Positions 14,996 to 22,961 of a stretch of DNA of 33,087 nucleotides are shown here, piece by piece. Position numbers and translations under genes: made by a program. The stretch covers positions 1 to 33,087 of the forward strand of contig CAVIIZ010000017.1 of NCBI GenBank assembly GCA_963642995.1, written 5' to 3'. Numbering within the stretch: position 1 is the stretch's first letter; each line of letters opens with the position of its first letter. The notes below the pieces were generated by a model that saw nothing but the letters and a program-made list of their open reading frames with translations, was not told the DNA's origin and searched no databases. This DNA comes from CAVAWX01 sp963642995. GTDB lineage: Bacteria > Actinomycetota > Coriobacteriia > Coriobacteriales > QAMH01.

Positions 14996-15751
14996 CTACT
15001 TCGCCAGCAGCGAGACGGCGTAGATCGCGGCCAGGTGCGCGGGGTAGTAGACGTAGAAGAGGTACTTCATGCGCAGCCGCCCGCGCGTGCCGTCGTAGAA
15101 CGCGAGGAACGCAAGCGAGAGCAGGCTGAACCACTGCACATGCCAGGCCGGGCTGTCGAGGGACGCGCACAAGACGACGAGGCCGACGGCGAAGGCGCCG
15201 AGCATGAGGCGTCTCGTGCGCGCGTCGATGGCGCCGCCTCGCGCGGGCACGCCCGCCCCGTCCTTTCCGCCCGGCCGGCCGGAAAAGAAGTGGGGGAGAT
15301 AGGCGAACACCGGCAGCAGCACGCCGCACAGGCCGTAGTCGACGCCGAAGCCGCCGCCGAGCACGCCCGGCGCCACGCAGCAGACGACCACGTCACAGGC
15401 GAGCATGCACGTCGCGCCCGCCACCGCGCCCGCGCTTCTTCTCGCGACGGCGTCCTGCAGGGCGAACACGGTCGCCAGCGACAGGGCGAAGGTCGTCATG
15501 ATCGATTGGTAGAGGCTGTGCAGGCACACCCAGTAGGCAAGCTGGATGCCGATGGCAAAGGCGCACATCGTCAAGAGGTAGCGGCGCCTGTCGCGCGTGT
15601 AGAAGCAGCCCTCGGCCACCATGAAGGCGAAGATGGGAAATGCCAGCCGTCCGACGACGCGCAACCACACGACCTGCGGAAAGAGGATGTAGCCGATGTG
15701 GTCGAGCGTCATGGCGGCAAGCGCGACGACTTTCAGCTGGTTTCCGTTCAC
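14996..15751 (-). CDS. TraX-family polytopic membrane protein
   Basis: This 251-residue, very hydrophobic protein has about eight membrane segments and the family's N-terminal signature: K-x-x-A-L-A-A-M-T-L-D-H-I-G-Y, followed by R-V-V-G-R-L-A-F-P-I-F-A-F-M-V-A-E-G. TraX of the F plasmid acetylates pilin; chromosomal homologues are widespread and are probably membrane acyltransferases with unknown acceptors. The GTG at 15751 is chosen as the start because GGGGAGG lies 7 bases upstream. An in-frame ATG at 15805 overlaps the probable -10 element. The gene converges on rsmB and is divergent from groES. With no conjugation genes nearby, an envelope-modification role is more likely than pilin acetylation. 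Confidence 0.8.
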   Translation of the reverse strand: MNGNQLKVVALAAMTLDHIGYILFPQVVWLRVVGRLAFPIFAFMVAEGCFYTRDRRRYLLTMCAFAIGIQLAYWVCLHSLYQSIMTTFALSLATVFALQDAVARRSAGAVAGATCMLACDVVVCCVAPGVLGGGFGVDYGLCGVLLPVFAYLPHFFSGRPGGKDGAGVPARGGAIDARTRRLMLGAFAVGLVVLCASLDSPAWHVQWFSLLSLAFLAFYDGTRGRLRMKYLFYVYYPAHLAAIYAVSLLAK

Positions 15752-15803
15752 AAGGCCGCCTCCCCGCCTTCTTTCGGCGCTCGTCTCATAAAATCTAAGT
15801 CGC

Positions 15804-15834
15804 ATCCTATCAGATTCTTACGGATGGGTGACAA
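15804..15834 (-). promoter_or_regulatory. Promoter of the TraX-family gene
   Basis: On the minus strand, TTGTCA (15834-15829) and an extended -10 TGA-TAGGAT (15812-15804) are separated by 19 bases including the TGA. The spacing is slightly long but the extended -10 compensates. It rules out the ATG at 15805 as start codon. Confidence 0.5.
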
Positions 15835-15944
15835 AGGCTTTCCCTTTCGCGTGCGCTGACTACCATCAGCTCCTGTAAGCAAGAAGCGTGCGCGGCGCGA
15901 AAAGGACGCCGCGGCGCGAGACGCCGAAAAAGGAGGCTCATGCG

Positions 15945-16235
15945 ATGAAACTCAAGCCGTTGGGCGACAGGGTTATCGTCAAGCAAGACGAGGCCGAGGA
16001 GACCACGAAGTCCGGCATCATCTTGACCAGCAACGAAAAGGAGAAGCCCCAGCGCGGCAAGGTCGTGGCCGCAGGCGAGGGCAAGTTCAACGAGGCCGGC
16101 GACGCCCGCATCCCCATGCCCGTCAAGGAAGGCGACACGGTCGTCTACGGCAAGTACGGCGGCCAGGAGGTCAAGGTCGATGGCGAGGAGTACATGATCT
16201 TGCGCGCCGACGACATCTACGCCGTCGTCGAGTAG
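15945..16235 (+). CDS. groES: Co-chaperonin GroES (Hsp10)
   Basis: This 96-residue Hsp10 forms the heptameric lid of the GroEL folding chamber. It starts M-K-L-K-P-L-G-D-R-V and has the mobile-loop region T-T-K-S-G-I-I-L. The conserved G-K-V-V-A-A-G-E-G and the D-T-V-V-Y-G-K-Y-G-G core are present, and it ends in D-D-I-Y-A-V-V-E. AGGAGG lies 8 bases before the ATG. A weak TACCAT (15861-15866) is the only -10 candidate. The HrcA-binding CIRCE element expected at many groESL operons is not visible in the 190 bases upstream. groEL follows 81 bases downstream. Confidence 0.97.
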   Translation: MKLKPLGDRVIVKQDEAEETTKSGIILTSNEKEKPQRGKVVAAGEGKFNEAGDARIPMPVKEGDTVVYGKYGGQEVKVDGEEYMILRADDIYAVVE

Positions 16236-16257
16236 GCATCCTCGCACGCCGCGCAAA

Positions 16258-16271
16258 GCGCCCCGGGGCGC
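16258..16271. repeat. 14-bp perfect palindrome between groES and groEL
   Basis: The sequence GCGCCCCGGGGCGC is self-complementary with no loop, so as RNA only a shorter stem could form. It lies in the 81-base groES-groEL spacer. It may modulate the processing or relative stability of the two halves of the mRNA, but a chance GC-rich palindrome cannot be excluded. Confidence 0.4.
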
Positions 16272-16316
16272 CCCGCGCGGATTCACCCAAGCGGATTTTT
16301 TCGAGAAAGGACTGAC

Positions 16317-17957
16317 ATGACTGCAAAGAACATCACTTTCGGCGCAGACGCCCGCGGCAAGCTGGCTCTCGGCGCCTCCAAGCTGGCCGACGCCGTGAAG
16401 GTCACCCTAGGGCCCAAGGGCCGCTACGTGGCCTGCGAGCGCAGCTACGGCTCGCCGCTCATCTCCAACGACGGCGTGACCGTTGCCAAGGAGGTCGAGC
16501 TCAAGGACAAGGTCGAGAACATGGGCGCCCAGCTCATCCGCGAGGCCGCCGTCAAGACCAACGACGTGGCAGGAGACGGCACCACCACCGCCACGCTGCT
16601 GGCCGACGTCATGGTCAAGGAGGGCCTGAAAAACGTCACCGCCGGCGCCAACCCCATCGCCATCCGCTCCGGCATCAACAAGGCAGTGGACGCGCTGGTG
16701 GAGAAGGTGAAGAAGGACTCCACCGCCGTCAAGGGCTTTGACCAGGTGAAAAACGTCGGCACGATTTCTGCGGGCGACCCCGAGATCGGCGAGAAGATCG
16801 CCGACGCCATGGAAAAGGTCGGCCGCGACGGCGTCATCACCGTCGAGGACTCCAACACCTTCGGCATCGACATCGACGTCGTCGAGGGCATGGAGTTCGA
16901 CAAGGGCTACCTCAGCCCCTACATGGCCACCAACGAGGACCGCACCGTGGCCGAGCTGCAAAACCCCTACGTGCTCATCACCGACCAGAAGATCTCGTCG
17001 ATCCAAGACATCCTGCCGTTGCTCGAAAGCATCATGCAGAACTCCAAGTCGCTGCTCATCATCGCCGAAGACGTCGAGGGCGAGGCGCTGGCCACGCTGG
17101 TGTTGAACCGCATCCGCGGCATCCTGAACGTCGTCGCGGTGAAGGCGCCGGGCTTCGGCGACCGCCGCAAGCGCATGCTCGAGGACATCGCCGTGCTGAC
17201 GGGCGCGCAGCCCATCATGGAAGAGCTCGGCGTGTCGCTGTCCGACGCCGACCTCGACATGCTCGGCACCGCCAAGTCCATCAAGGTCACCAAAGACGCC
17301 ACCACCATCGTCGACGGCGCGGGCAAGAAGGCCGACATCAAGGAGCGCATCAAGCAGATCGAGGCCCAGATCGAGGAGACCACCAGCGACTTCGACCGCG
17401 ACAAGCTCAACGAGCGCAAGGCGAAGCTGTCCGGCGGCGTGGCCGTCATCAAGGTGGGCGCGGCCACCGAGGCCGAGCTGAAGGAGACCAAGAGCCGCAT
17501 CGACGACGCCCTGCAGGCCACGCACGCGGCCGTCGAGGAGGGCATCATCGCCGGCGGCGGCGCGGCGCTCATCGACGCGGTGGGCGCGCTCGACAAGGTG
17601 AAGACCGCGTCCGACGACGAGAAGGTCGGCGTCGACATCGTGCGCCGCGCCTGCGAGGCCCCGATGCGCGCCATCGCCGAGAACTCCGGCTTCGAGGGCT
17701 CGGTCGTCGTGGACAAGATCAAGAACTCCAAGACCGGCTTCGGCCTGAACGCCGCGACCGGCGAGTACGGCGACATGCTCGAGATGGGCGTCATCGACCC
17801 GGTGAAGGTCGTGCGCTCGGCGCTGCAAAACGCCGCCTCGGTGGCCACCATGCTGCTGATCACGGCCGCGACCATCTCCGACGTGCCCGAAGACGCCGAC
17901 AAGGAGGCCGCCGCGCAGGCAGCCGCCGCGATGGCGCAGGGCGGCGGCATGATGTAA
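16317..17957 (+). CDS. groEL: Chaperonin GroEL (Hsp60)
   Basis: This 546-residue Hsp60 assembles into the double-ring ATP-driven folding chamber in the cytosol. It starts with T-A-K-N-I-T-F-G. The ATP-binding signature G-D-G-T-T-T-A-T lies near residues 83-90. The characteristic K-A-P-G-F-G-D-R-R-K and the equatorial-domain A-A-V-E-E-G-I-I-A-G-G-G motif are intact. The C-terminus is the flexible G-G-G-M-M type typical of the main folding chaperonin. GAAAGGA precedes the ATG. It is co-transcribed with groES. No factor-independent terminator is obvious after the stop; the tRNA-Asp promoter begins 36 bases later. Confidence 0.98.
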   Translation: MTAKNITFGADARGKLALGASKLADAVKVTLGPKGRYVACERSYGSPLISNDGVTVAKEVELKDKVENMGAQLIREAAVKTNDVAGDGTTTATLLADVMVKEGLKNVTAGANPIAIRSGINKAVDALVEKVKKDSTAVKGFDQVKNVGTISAGDPEIGEKIADAMEKVGRDGVITVEDSNTFGIDIDVVEGMEFDKGYLSPYMATNEDRTVAELQNPYVLITDQKISSIQDILPLLESIMQNSKSLLIIAEDVEGEALATLVLNRIRGILNVVAVKAPGFGDRRKRMLEDIAVLTGAQPIMEELGVSLSDADLDMLGTAKSIKVTKDATTIVDGAGKKADIKERIKQIEAQIEETTSDFDRDKLNERKAKLSGGVAVIKVGAATEAELKETKSRIDDALQATHAAVEEGIIAGGGAALIDAVGALDKVKTASDDEKVGVDIVRRACEAPMRAIAENSGFEGSVVVDKIKNSKTGFGLNAATGEYGDMLEMGVIDPVKVVRSALQNAASVATMLLITAATISDVPEDADKEAAAQAAAAMAQGGGMM

Positions 17958-17993
17958 CCCTGCATGCGTCGCGATATTTCTTGAAATTCCCGC

Positions 17994-18022
17994 TTTACGA
18001 AGCTCGGAGTTTCGGGTAGTAT
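17994..18022 (+). promoter_or_regulatory. Promoter of tRNA-Asp
   Basis: TTTACG (17994-17999) and TAGTAT (18017-18022) are separated by exactly 17 bases and lie 24 bases upstream of the mature tRNA 5' end. This gives the tRNA its own transcription start just after groEL. Confidence 0.7.
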
Positions 18023-18046
18023 CCCTTGACGCTGCGTTTCGCAGTC

Positions 18047-18123
<77 letters not shown>

Positions 18124-18136
18124 CTTCGGCTTTCAC

Positions 18137-18173
18137 GAAAGGCCGCATCTCCACCACGGAGGTGCGGCCTTTC
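18137..18173 (+). terminator. Hairpin terminator after tRNA-Asp
   Basis: Arms 18137-18152 and 18158-18173 form a 16-bp stem with a single T-G wobble and a 5-base loop, starting 13 bases after the tRNA. The run after the stem is GCC then mixed, so the U-tract is poor, but stem strength and position fit a terminator. Confidence 0.7.
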
Positions 18174-18344
18174 GCCGTCTCTGCGGCTTTTACCCGCCGC
18201 GCCCGCGCCCTTCGCGCTAGAATCAGCCCCGACACGACACGAGGGCGCCGAGGGCGCGGGACGGCCGCAGCGCATGCGGCGTCGGCCTGCGCGACGACAT
18301 CCGCGCACGGCGCCGAGACACACAAGGGAAAGGACGCGAGAGGG

Positions 18345-19361
18345 ATGAAGATACTCGTCACCGGCGGCGCCGGGTTCATCGGCAGCCACACCATCGTCGA
18401 GCTGCAGCAGGCAGGGCATACGGCCGTGGCCTACGACAACCTCTCGAACTCCAACCCCGTGGTCTTCGAGCGCATCGAGGCCATCACGGGCACGCGTCCC
18501 GCCTTCATCGAAGGCGACATACGCGACGTGGAGAAGATGACGCGCGTCTTCGCACAGGGCGCCTACGATTGCGTCATCCACTTCGCCGGCCTGAAGGCGG
18601 TGGGCGAGAGCGTGGAAAAGCCCGTCGAGTACTACGACAACAACGTCGGCGGCACGGCAAAGCTCCTCTTGGCCATGCGCGAGGGCGGCTGCAAGAACAT
18701 CGTCTTCTCCAGCAGCGCCACCGTCTACGGCACCCCCGAGACCCTGCCGCTCACAGAAGACATGCCGCGCGGCCAGACCACCAACCCCTACGGCACGACC
18801 AAGGCCATGATCGAGCGCATCCTCTCCGACACGGCGGCCGCCACGCCCGAGATGAACGTCGTGCTCTTGCGCTATTTCAACCCCATCGGGGCGCATCCGT
18901 CGGGCACCATGGGCGAAGACCCCGCCGGCATCCCCAACAACCTCATGCCCTACATCACGCAGGTGGCCGTGGGAAAGCTGGACGAGCTGGGCGTCTTCGG
19001 CGACGACTACGACACGCCGGACGGCACGGGCGTGCGCGACTACATCCACGTCATGGACCTGGCCGCAGGGCACGTGGCGGCGCTCGCGGCCTTGAAGCCC
19101 GAGGGCGGATGCAGCATCTACAACCTGGGCACGGGGCGGGGCACGAGCGTGCTCGAGCTGGTGGACGCGTTCGAGCGGGTGAACGGGGTGAAGGTGCCCT
19201 ACAGCATCAAGCCGCGCCGGGCGGGCGATATCGCCTCTTGCTATGCGGGCTGCGACAAGGCGGCCGCCGAGCTGGGCTGGCGAGCGCGCTACACCATCGA
19301 GGACATGTGCGCCGACTCCTGGCGCTGGCAGAAGGCCAATCCGAGCGGCTACGAAGGGTAG
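18345..19361 (+). CDS. galE: UDP-glucose 4-epimerase
   Basis: This 338-residue, NAD-dependent short-chain dehydrogenase-type enzyme interconverts UDP-glucose and UDP-galactose for sugar use and surface polysaccharide synthesis. The NAD-binding motif G-G-A-G-F-I-G-S is at residues 7-14. The catalytic Ser124 (S-S-S-A-T-V-Y-G), Tyr149 and Lys153 (Y-G-T-T-K) fall at the same numbers as in E. coli GalE. R-Y-F-N-P-I-G-A-H follows. The ATG at 18345 has AGGGAAAGG and GAGAGGG upstream; the frame is open further back but through tRNA-terminator sequence. A TAGAAT at 18218-18223 could be its -10, giving a leader of about 115 bases. It converges with the minus-strand gene at 19447 and opens the envelope-related part of the window. 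Confidence 0.96.
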   Translation: MKILVTGGAGFIGSHTIVELQQAGHTAVAYDNLSNSNPVVFERIEAITGTRPAFIEGDIRDVEKMTRVFAQGAYDCVIHFAGLKAVGESVEKPVEYYDNNVGGTAKLLLAMREGGCKNIVFSSSATVYGTPETLPLTEDMPRGQTTNPYGTTKAMIERILSDTAAATPEMNVVLLRYFNPIGAHPSGTMGEDPAGIPNNLMPYITQVAVGKLDELGVFGDDYDTPDGTGVRDYIHVMDLAAGHVAALAALKPEGGCSIYNLGTGRGTSVLELVDAFERVNGVKVPYSIKPRRAGDIASCYAGCDKAAAELGWRARYTIEDMCADSWRWQKANPSGYEG

Positions 19362-19446
19362 GGGCTCGCGCGGCGTCGGCGAAAGCCCGAGGCGAGACGG
19401 GGTGCGGCGCGAGGATCCGTGCACACCTCGGGGCAGGACGCGCGCG

Positions 19447-19962
19447 CTACTTTTTCGAGCTGTAGGCGTCGATGGCGCCTTGCATGGAGTCGATGGACTG
19501 CTGCAGATGCTGGTTGGCGCCCTTCAACTCGTCGAGCCGGGCCTGCTGCTCGGAGACGGCGGCGCCCGCCTCGACGGCTCTCGACAGCGCCCCCACGAAC
19601 CCGGGGGCGCGCGCCACGAACACGAGCAGCAGCACCACGCACGCCACGGCCAGCCCGACGGCCAGCCCCGGTGTGCGCGAGACCTTCTCCGAGAACCCGT
19701 CGAGGGCGGAGGGGCGCACGCGTCGCCTGTCCGTGGCGCGCGCATGGCGCTCGTCGGCGTAGCGCGCGTTGTCGCGTCCGTAGCGCTGCGCGTAGCTTTC
19801 GCCATCGCGCCCGTAGCGTCCGGCACGGCTCTCGCCGCCGCTTTCGCGTCCGCGTCCTCGGGTCGTGGCGTAGCGCGCGTTGTCGCGTCCGTAGCGCCCG
19901 TAGCGCCCGCGGTCCTCGCCGCGCCCGTCGCCCGCCGCGTCTGCATCTCGCCGCTTGCGCAT
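19447..19962 (-). CDS. Small membrane protein with Arg/Tyr/Gly repeats and C-terminal coiled coil
   Basis: I do not recognise a family. The 171-residue product has three parts. The first is a highly charged N-terminus (1-90) rich in Arg, Gly and Tyr, where R-Y-G-R-D-N-A-R-Y-A occurs twice (about 22-31 and 60-69) and R-Y-G-R-D-G once. The second is one membrane helix (about 99-117). The third is a C-terminal stretch (about 126-167) with Leu/Ile/Met heptads, predicted to be a coiled coil. The positive-inside rule puts the Arg-rich repeat region in the cytoplasm and the coiled coil outside. The start has GGAGGGAGGGG upstream. It lies 23 bases downstream of the polysaccharide deacetylase gene, so it is very probably the second gene of that operon. 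The repeat region resembles RNA- or polyanion-binding low-complexity tails, which is only a suggestion. Confidence 0.65.
   Translation of the reverse strand: MRKRRDADAAGDGRGEDRGRYGRYGRDNARYATTRGRGRESGGESRAGRYGRDGESYAQRYGRDNARYADERHARATDRRRVRPSALDGFSEKVSRTPGLAVGLAVACVVLLLVFVARAPGFVGALSRAVEAGAAVSEQQARLDELKGANQHLQQSIDSMQGAIDAYSSKK
19756..19897. repeat. 31-bp direct repeat, two exact copies
   Basis: Bases 19756-19786 and 19867-19897 are identical and 111 bases apart, inside the small coiled-coil protein gene. They encode the duplicated R-Y-G-R-D-N-A-R-Y-A motif. Perfect DNA identity, not just protein similarity, suggests a recent duplication or conversion and makes the tract prone to deletion. 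Confidence 0.85.
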
Positions 19963-19985
19963 CGCCCCTCCCTCCTCTCTTTTCC

Positions 19986-20921
19986 TCAGCCCGCGATTTC
20001 CATCTGGTAGAAGCCCGGCGTGTCGTACGTCAGCGTCTTGAAGGTGTATCCCAGCTCTTTCAGGCGGTCGATCATCTCCGGCAGGGCCTCGGTCGTGGTC
20101 TCCTTGCCGGGGTTGTCGTGCATCAGCACGCAGATCGGCGAATTCGTCTGCGCGAATTTCTCGGCGCCCTTTATCACGTTGCTCGAGATGGTGTCCGCCG
20201 GCACCTTGCCGTTCACCATCTGCGAGCGTTCGGAGTCGCCTGCGAGCACGTTCCAATCGAAGTACTGGTAGCCGCGTTTGATCAGCTCTTGGGGCAGCGC
20301 GGTGGAGATGTCCTTGCCGTAGTAGCCGATGGTGGTGCTGCCTCCGGCAAACCGGCATATCCTTATCTCGTGGCCCACCGCCGCCTCGAGCTTTTCTCTC
20401 GTCTTGTCGAAATCGTTGTCGAAATAGTTGTCCACGCCTTTTTTGTAGTAGCTGTAGCTGTCGTTTTGGTCCCAGTCGTGGATGCCGACGGCGCTGCCCT
20501 GGGCCTCGATCTCCTTGCACAGATCGAGGTTCAGATAGGTGTACTCCTCGTCGTTGCCCAGGCAAAACCAGGTGGCGACGGCGCCTTTCTCCTTCAATAT
20601 CTGGAGGTTTCTCGTCGTCAGCTCGTCGTCCGGGCCGTCGTCGAAGGTGAGGTAGCACACCTTGCCCGAGCCGTCGCCTAGAAACGAGCTGCGCCCTTGC
20701 GCGTTGCGCCATCGCACGAGCTGCTCGGAATATCTCGAGTTCAGCTCGTCGTTTTCCTGCTCGGCCTGCTGCACCTGCGCCTGCACCTGCGCCAGCTCGT
20801 CGTCGCCTGACTGCAGGTCGGCGCCGGCGCTCAACACGACGACCTGCTCGATGGCGACCGCGATGGCAAGGGCGATGAAGGCGACGACGAGCGCCCGGCT
20901 GAATGCGCTTGTGGTTTTCAT
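19986..20921 (-). CDS. Polysaccharide (peptidoglycan) deacetylase, NodB domain
   Basis: This 311-residue membrane-anchored enzyme has an N-terminal membrane helix (about 9-30), a coiled-coil stalk (about 38-68) and an extracellular NodB domain (about 85-305). The domain removes N- or O-acetyl groups from polysaccharide. Motif 1 is intact (T-F-D-D-G-P, with Asp94/Asp95), as are the substrate motif R-F-A-G-G-S (Arg190) and the final L-M-H-D (His268). Motif 2, normally H-x3-H, reads H-D-W-D-Q, so the second metal-binding His is Gln152. Catalysis may be altered, or another residue may bind the metal. The ATG at 20921 sits 7 bases from an extended -10, implying a leaderless mRNA; an ATG at 20930 overlaps that -10. 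It is divergent from an L,D-transpeptidase gene, supporting a peptidoglycan role. Confidence 0.85.
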   Translation of the reverse strand: MKTTSAFSRALVVAFIALAIAVAIEQVVVLSAGADLQSGDDELAQVQAQVQQAEQENDELNSRYSEQLVRWRNAQGRSSFLGDGSGKVCYLTFDDGPDDELTTRNLQILKEKGAVATWFCLGNDEEYTYLNLDLCKEIEAQGSAVGIHDWDQNDSYSYYKKGVDNYFDNDFDKTREKLEAAVGHEIRICRFAGGSTTIGYYGKDISTALPQELIKRGYQYFDWNVLAGDSERSQMVNGKVPADTISSNVIKGAEKFAQTNSPICVLMHDNPGKETTTEALPEMIDRLKELGYTFKTLTYDTPGFYQMEIAG

Positions 20922-20928
20922 GCGGGGC

Positions 20929-20937
20929 ATTATCGCA
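20929..20937 (-). promoter_or_regulatory. Extended -10 promoter of the deacetylase operon
   Basis: On the minus strand, TGC is followed directly by GATAAT, ending 7 bases before the ATG at 20921. No good -35 is visible. The geometry places the transcription start at or next to the start codon. Confidence 0.55.
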
Positions 20938-21071
20938 TACTCGCCCCGTTGTCGCCTGCAGGCGGGCACGGCGGCGCTATCATGGGCGCGGCCGTGCGGC
21001 ATGCCGCCTCCGACGTGCATCCGCCGCGCGGCGCATCTTGGATTCCATAGCAGGGAAAGGCTGCGCGGCGC

Positions 21072-22826
21072 ATGAGGAAAACCCCGCAAGACACGCAGGT
21101 GAACACGGGAAAATACGTGCAGGGGCTCGCCGACGAGGCGGCAGGGGAGCTCGAGCTCGACGACGTCGGGGACTTCGAGCTCGAAGCCATCGGCGGCCAA
21201 GACGCGCCCGCGCGAGGTGAGGGCGGAAAAACGGCTGCCGGCAACGCCGAGACGTCCGATGCCAACGCCGAAGCGCCTGCAGGAAATGCCGGGAGACCCG
21301 ATGGAGACGATGAAGCGCCCATCGAGAGCGGCGAGGCGCCCGGTGCGCCCGGCGATGCCCGCGACGTAGGCGACGGGGCGGGCGAGGGGGGAGAAACCGC
21401 CCGCACGCGCCGCCGCGTCCCGCGCCGCGCGCTCGCCGGCGCCTGCATCGTCGTCGCGGTGCTGGCCGCCGTCTACCTCGGCGGCGTGCTCTACTTCTCC
21501 TCGCATGTTTTTCCCTCCACGAGGATAAACGGCGCCGACGCCTCGCTTGCCTCCATCTCCGAGCTGGCCTCCTCGCGCACCGCCCAGGTGACCGACTACA
21601 AGGCCTCCGTGCACGGCGCCGGCGTCTCCTTCGCCTTTTCCGGCGCCGACGTCGAGCTCGGCTTCGACGGCGATGCCTTCGGTGCGGCCGTGGCCGGGCA
21701 GGTGAACGGGTGGATCTGGCCTGCGACGCTGTTCACCAGCCGCGACCTGCAGATAGCCGAGCCCCTCACCTTCGATTCCGACAAGCTCTCGCAGATAGTG
21801 GCCGCGCCGGTGGACGAGTTCAACGACACGGCCGAGCACCCGCAGGCGGCGGCCATCTCCTACGACGAGTCCAAACAGGCCTTTTCCGTGGCAAAGGAGG
21901 TGGCGGGCACCTACATCGACAAAGAGGCCGCCCTGCGCGCCGTCGCAGACGCGGTCCGCGCGCTCAAAGGCGACATAGAGCTTGGCGACGATGTGCGCGA
22001 GCAGCCGGCGCTCTTCTCCGACGACACGCGCCTGCCCGCCGCCGTGCAAAAGGCGAACACCTATGCCAAACGCAAGGTGGAGCTCGTGGCGCAAGGGACG
22101 TCCGTGCAGGTCGTGGACGCATCGCTCATCTCGGGCTGGGTCGCGCTCGACGGCGACGCGTCGGCCGTCGTGGACGTGGAGAGCGTGAGGAAGTGGACGC
22201 AGGGCGACCTCTCTCGCGCCTGCGACACGATAGGGGCGACGCGCACCTGGACGCGCGCGGACGGCAAGCAGTGCACGGTCAGCGGCGGCACCTACGGCTG
22301 GAGCATCGACGGGGCCACGCTCGCGGAAAACCTCGCGGCCGCCATCGAGGAGGGGACGTCCGAGCGCCTCGACATCCCGATGAGCGCCTCGGCGGCGCGA
22401 TGGCAGCCGGGCGGCGCGGACTGGACGAGCTACATCGACGTCGACCTGGGCGAGCAGCACGCGCGTTTTTTCGACGAGTCGGGCAGCATCGTCTGGGAAA
22501 GCGACATCGTCTCCGGCGCCGAGAAGAACAACCGCCAAAGCCCCACCGGCGTCTACACCATCAACTCCAACATGGGCCGCGACCGCACGCTCATAGGGTC
22601 CGATGAAAACGGCGACGGCAAGCCCGACTACGAGACGCCCGTCAGCTACTGGATGCCCTTCGTGGGCGATTCCGTGGCCTTTCACGACGCGAGCTGGCGC
22701 TCGAGCTTCGGCGGGACCATCTACAAGGAGTCGGGCAGCCATGGCTGCATAAACCTGCCCTCCGGCAAGGCGGCCGCGCTCTACGCTTCGGTGAAGGTGG
22801 GCACCGTGGTGGTCAGCCACACGTGA
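21072..22826 (+). CDS. L,D-transpeptidase (YkuD) with VanW-type peptidoglycan-binding region
   Basis: This 584-residue, single-pass membrane enzyme is predicted to make 3-3 cross-links in peptidoglycan or to attach proteins to it. Residues 1-115 are an acidic, low-complexity cytoplasmic tail. A basic patch and membrane helix (about 112-142) follow. Two regions resembling PG_binding_4 domains (about 150-440) begin with R-I-N-G-A-D-A-S. The C-terminal YkuD domain (about 460-584) has the catalytic signature His538-x17-S-H-G-C559-I-N. The preceding P-T-G-V-Y-T-I-N motif is also typical. AGGGAAAGG lies about 11 bases before the ATG, and a TATCAT at 20978-20983 is a possible -10. It is divergent from the deacetylase gene with a 150-base shared upstream region, suggesting joint control of wall modification. 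Confidence 0.93.
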   Translation: MRKTPQDTQVNTGKYVQGLADEAAGELELDDVGDFELEAIGGQDAPARGEGGKTAAGNAETSDANAEAPAGNAGRPDGDDEAPIESGEAPGAPGDARDVGDGAGEGGETARTRRRVPRRALAGACIVVAVLAAVYLGGVLYFSSHVFPSTRINGADASLASISELASSRTAQVTDYKASVHGAGVSFAFSGADVELGFDGDAFGAAVAGQVNGWIWPATLFTSRDLQIAEPLTFDSDKLSQIVAAPVDEFNDTAEHPQAAAISYDESKQAFSVAKEVAGTYIDKEAALRAVADAVRALKGDIELGDDVREQPALFSDDTRLPAAVQKANTYAKRKVELVAQGTSVQVVDASLISGWVALDGDASAVVDVESVRKWTQGDLSRACDTIGATRTWTRADGKQCTVSGGTYGWSIDGATLAENLAAAIEEGTSERLDIPMSASAARWQPGGADWTSYIDVDLGEQHARFFDESGSIVWESDIVSGAEKNNRQSPTGVYTINSNMGRDRTLIGSDENGDGKPDYETPVSYWMPFVGDSVAFHDASWRSSFGGTIYKESGSHGCINLPSGKAAALYASVKVGTVVVSHT

Positions 22827-22882
22827 GGCGAGGGGGCCGGGCCGCGTTTCCCCGCCCCGCGCGATCCTGAATAATTTCTCCC

Positions 22883-22914
22883 TTGAAGTATTTCGGTATT
22901 CATCTATATTGAAT
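22883..22914 (+). promoter_or_regulatory. AT-rich promoter with overlapping inverted repeat, upstream of the surface-protein pair
   Basis: TTGAAG (22883-22888) and TATATT (22905-22910) are 16 bases apart, within a strikingly AT-rich island (about 22867-22925) in otherwise GC-rich DNA. ATTCA (22898-22902) and TGAAT (22910-22914), 7 bases apart, form an inverted repeat straddling the -10. Further TGAA elements occur at 22868 and 22884. The layout suggests a regulated promoter with operator half-sites. Confidence 0.65.
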
Positions 22915-22961
22915 TTTAAATAGAGACAGCCGCACACAATCAGGAGAGGAGGGGGTCGCGC

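Noticed and set aside
15752..15805. ATG start at 15805 for the TraX-family protein
   Set aside because: The ATG overlaps a probable -10 element, and the GTG at 15751 has a strong GGGGAGG at the right distance and matches the family N-terminus.
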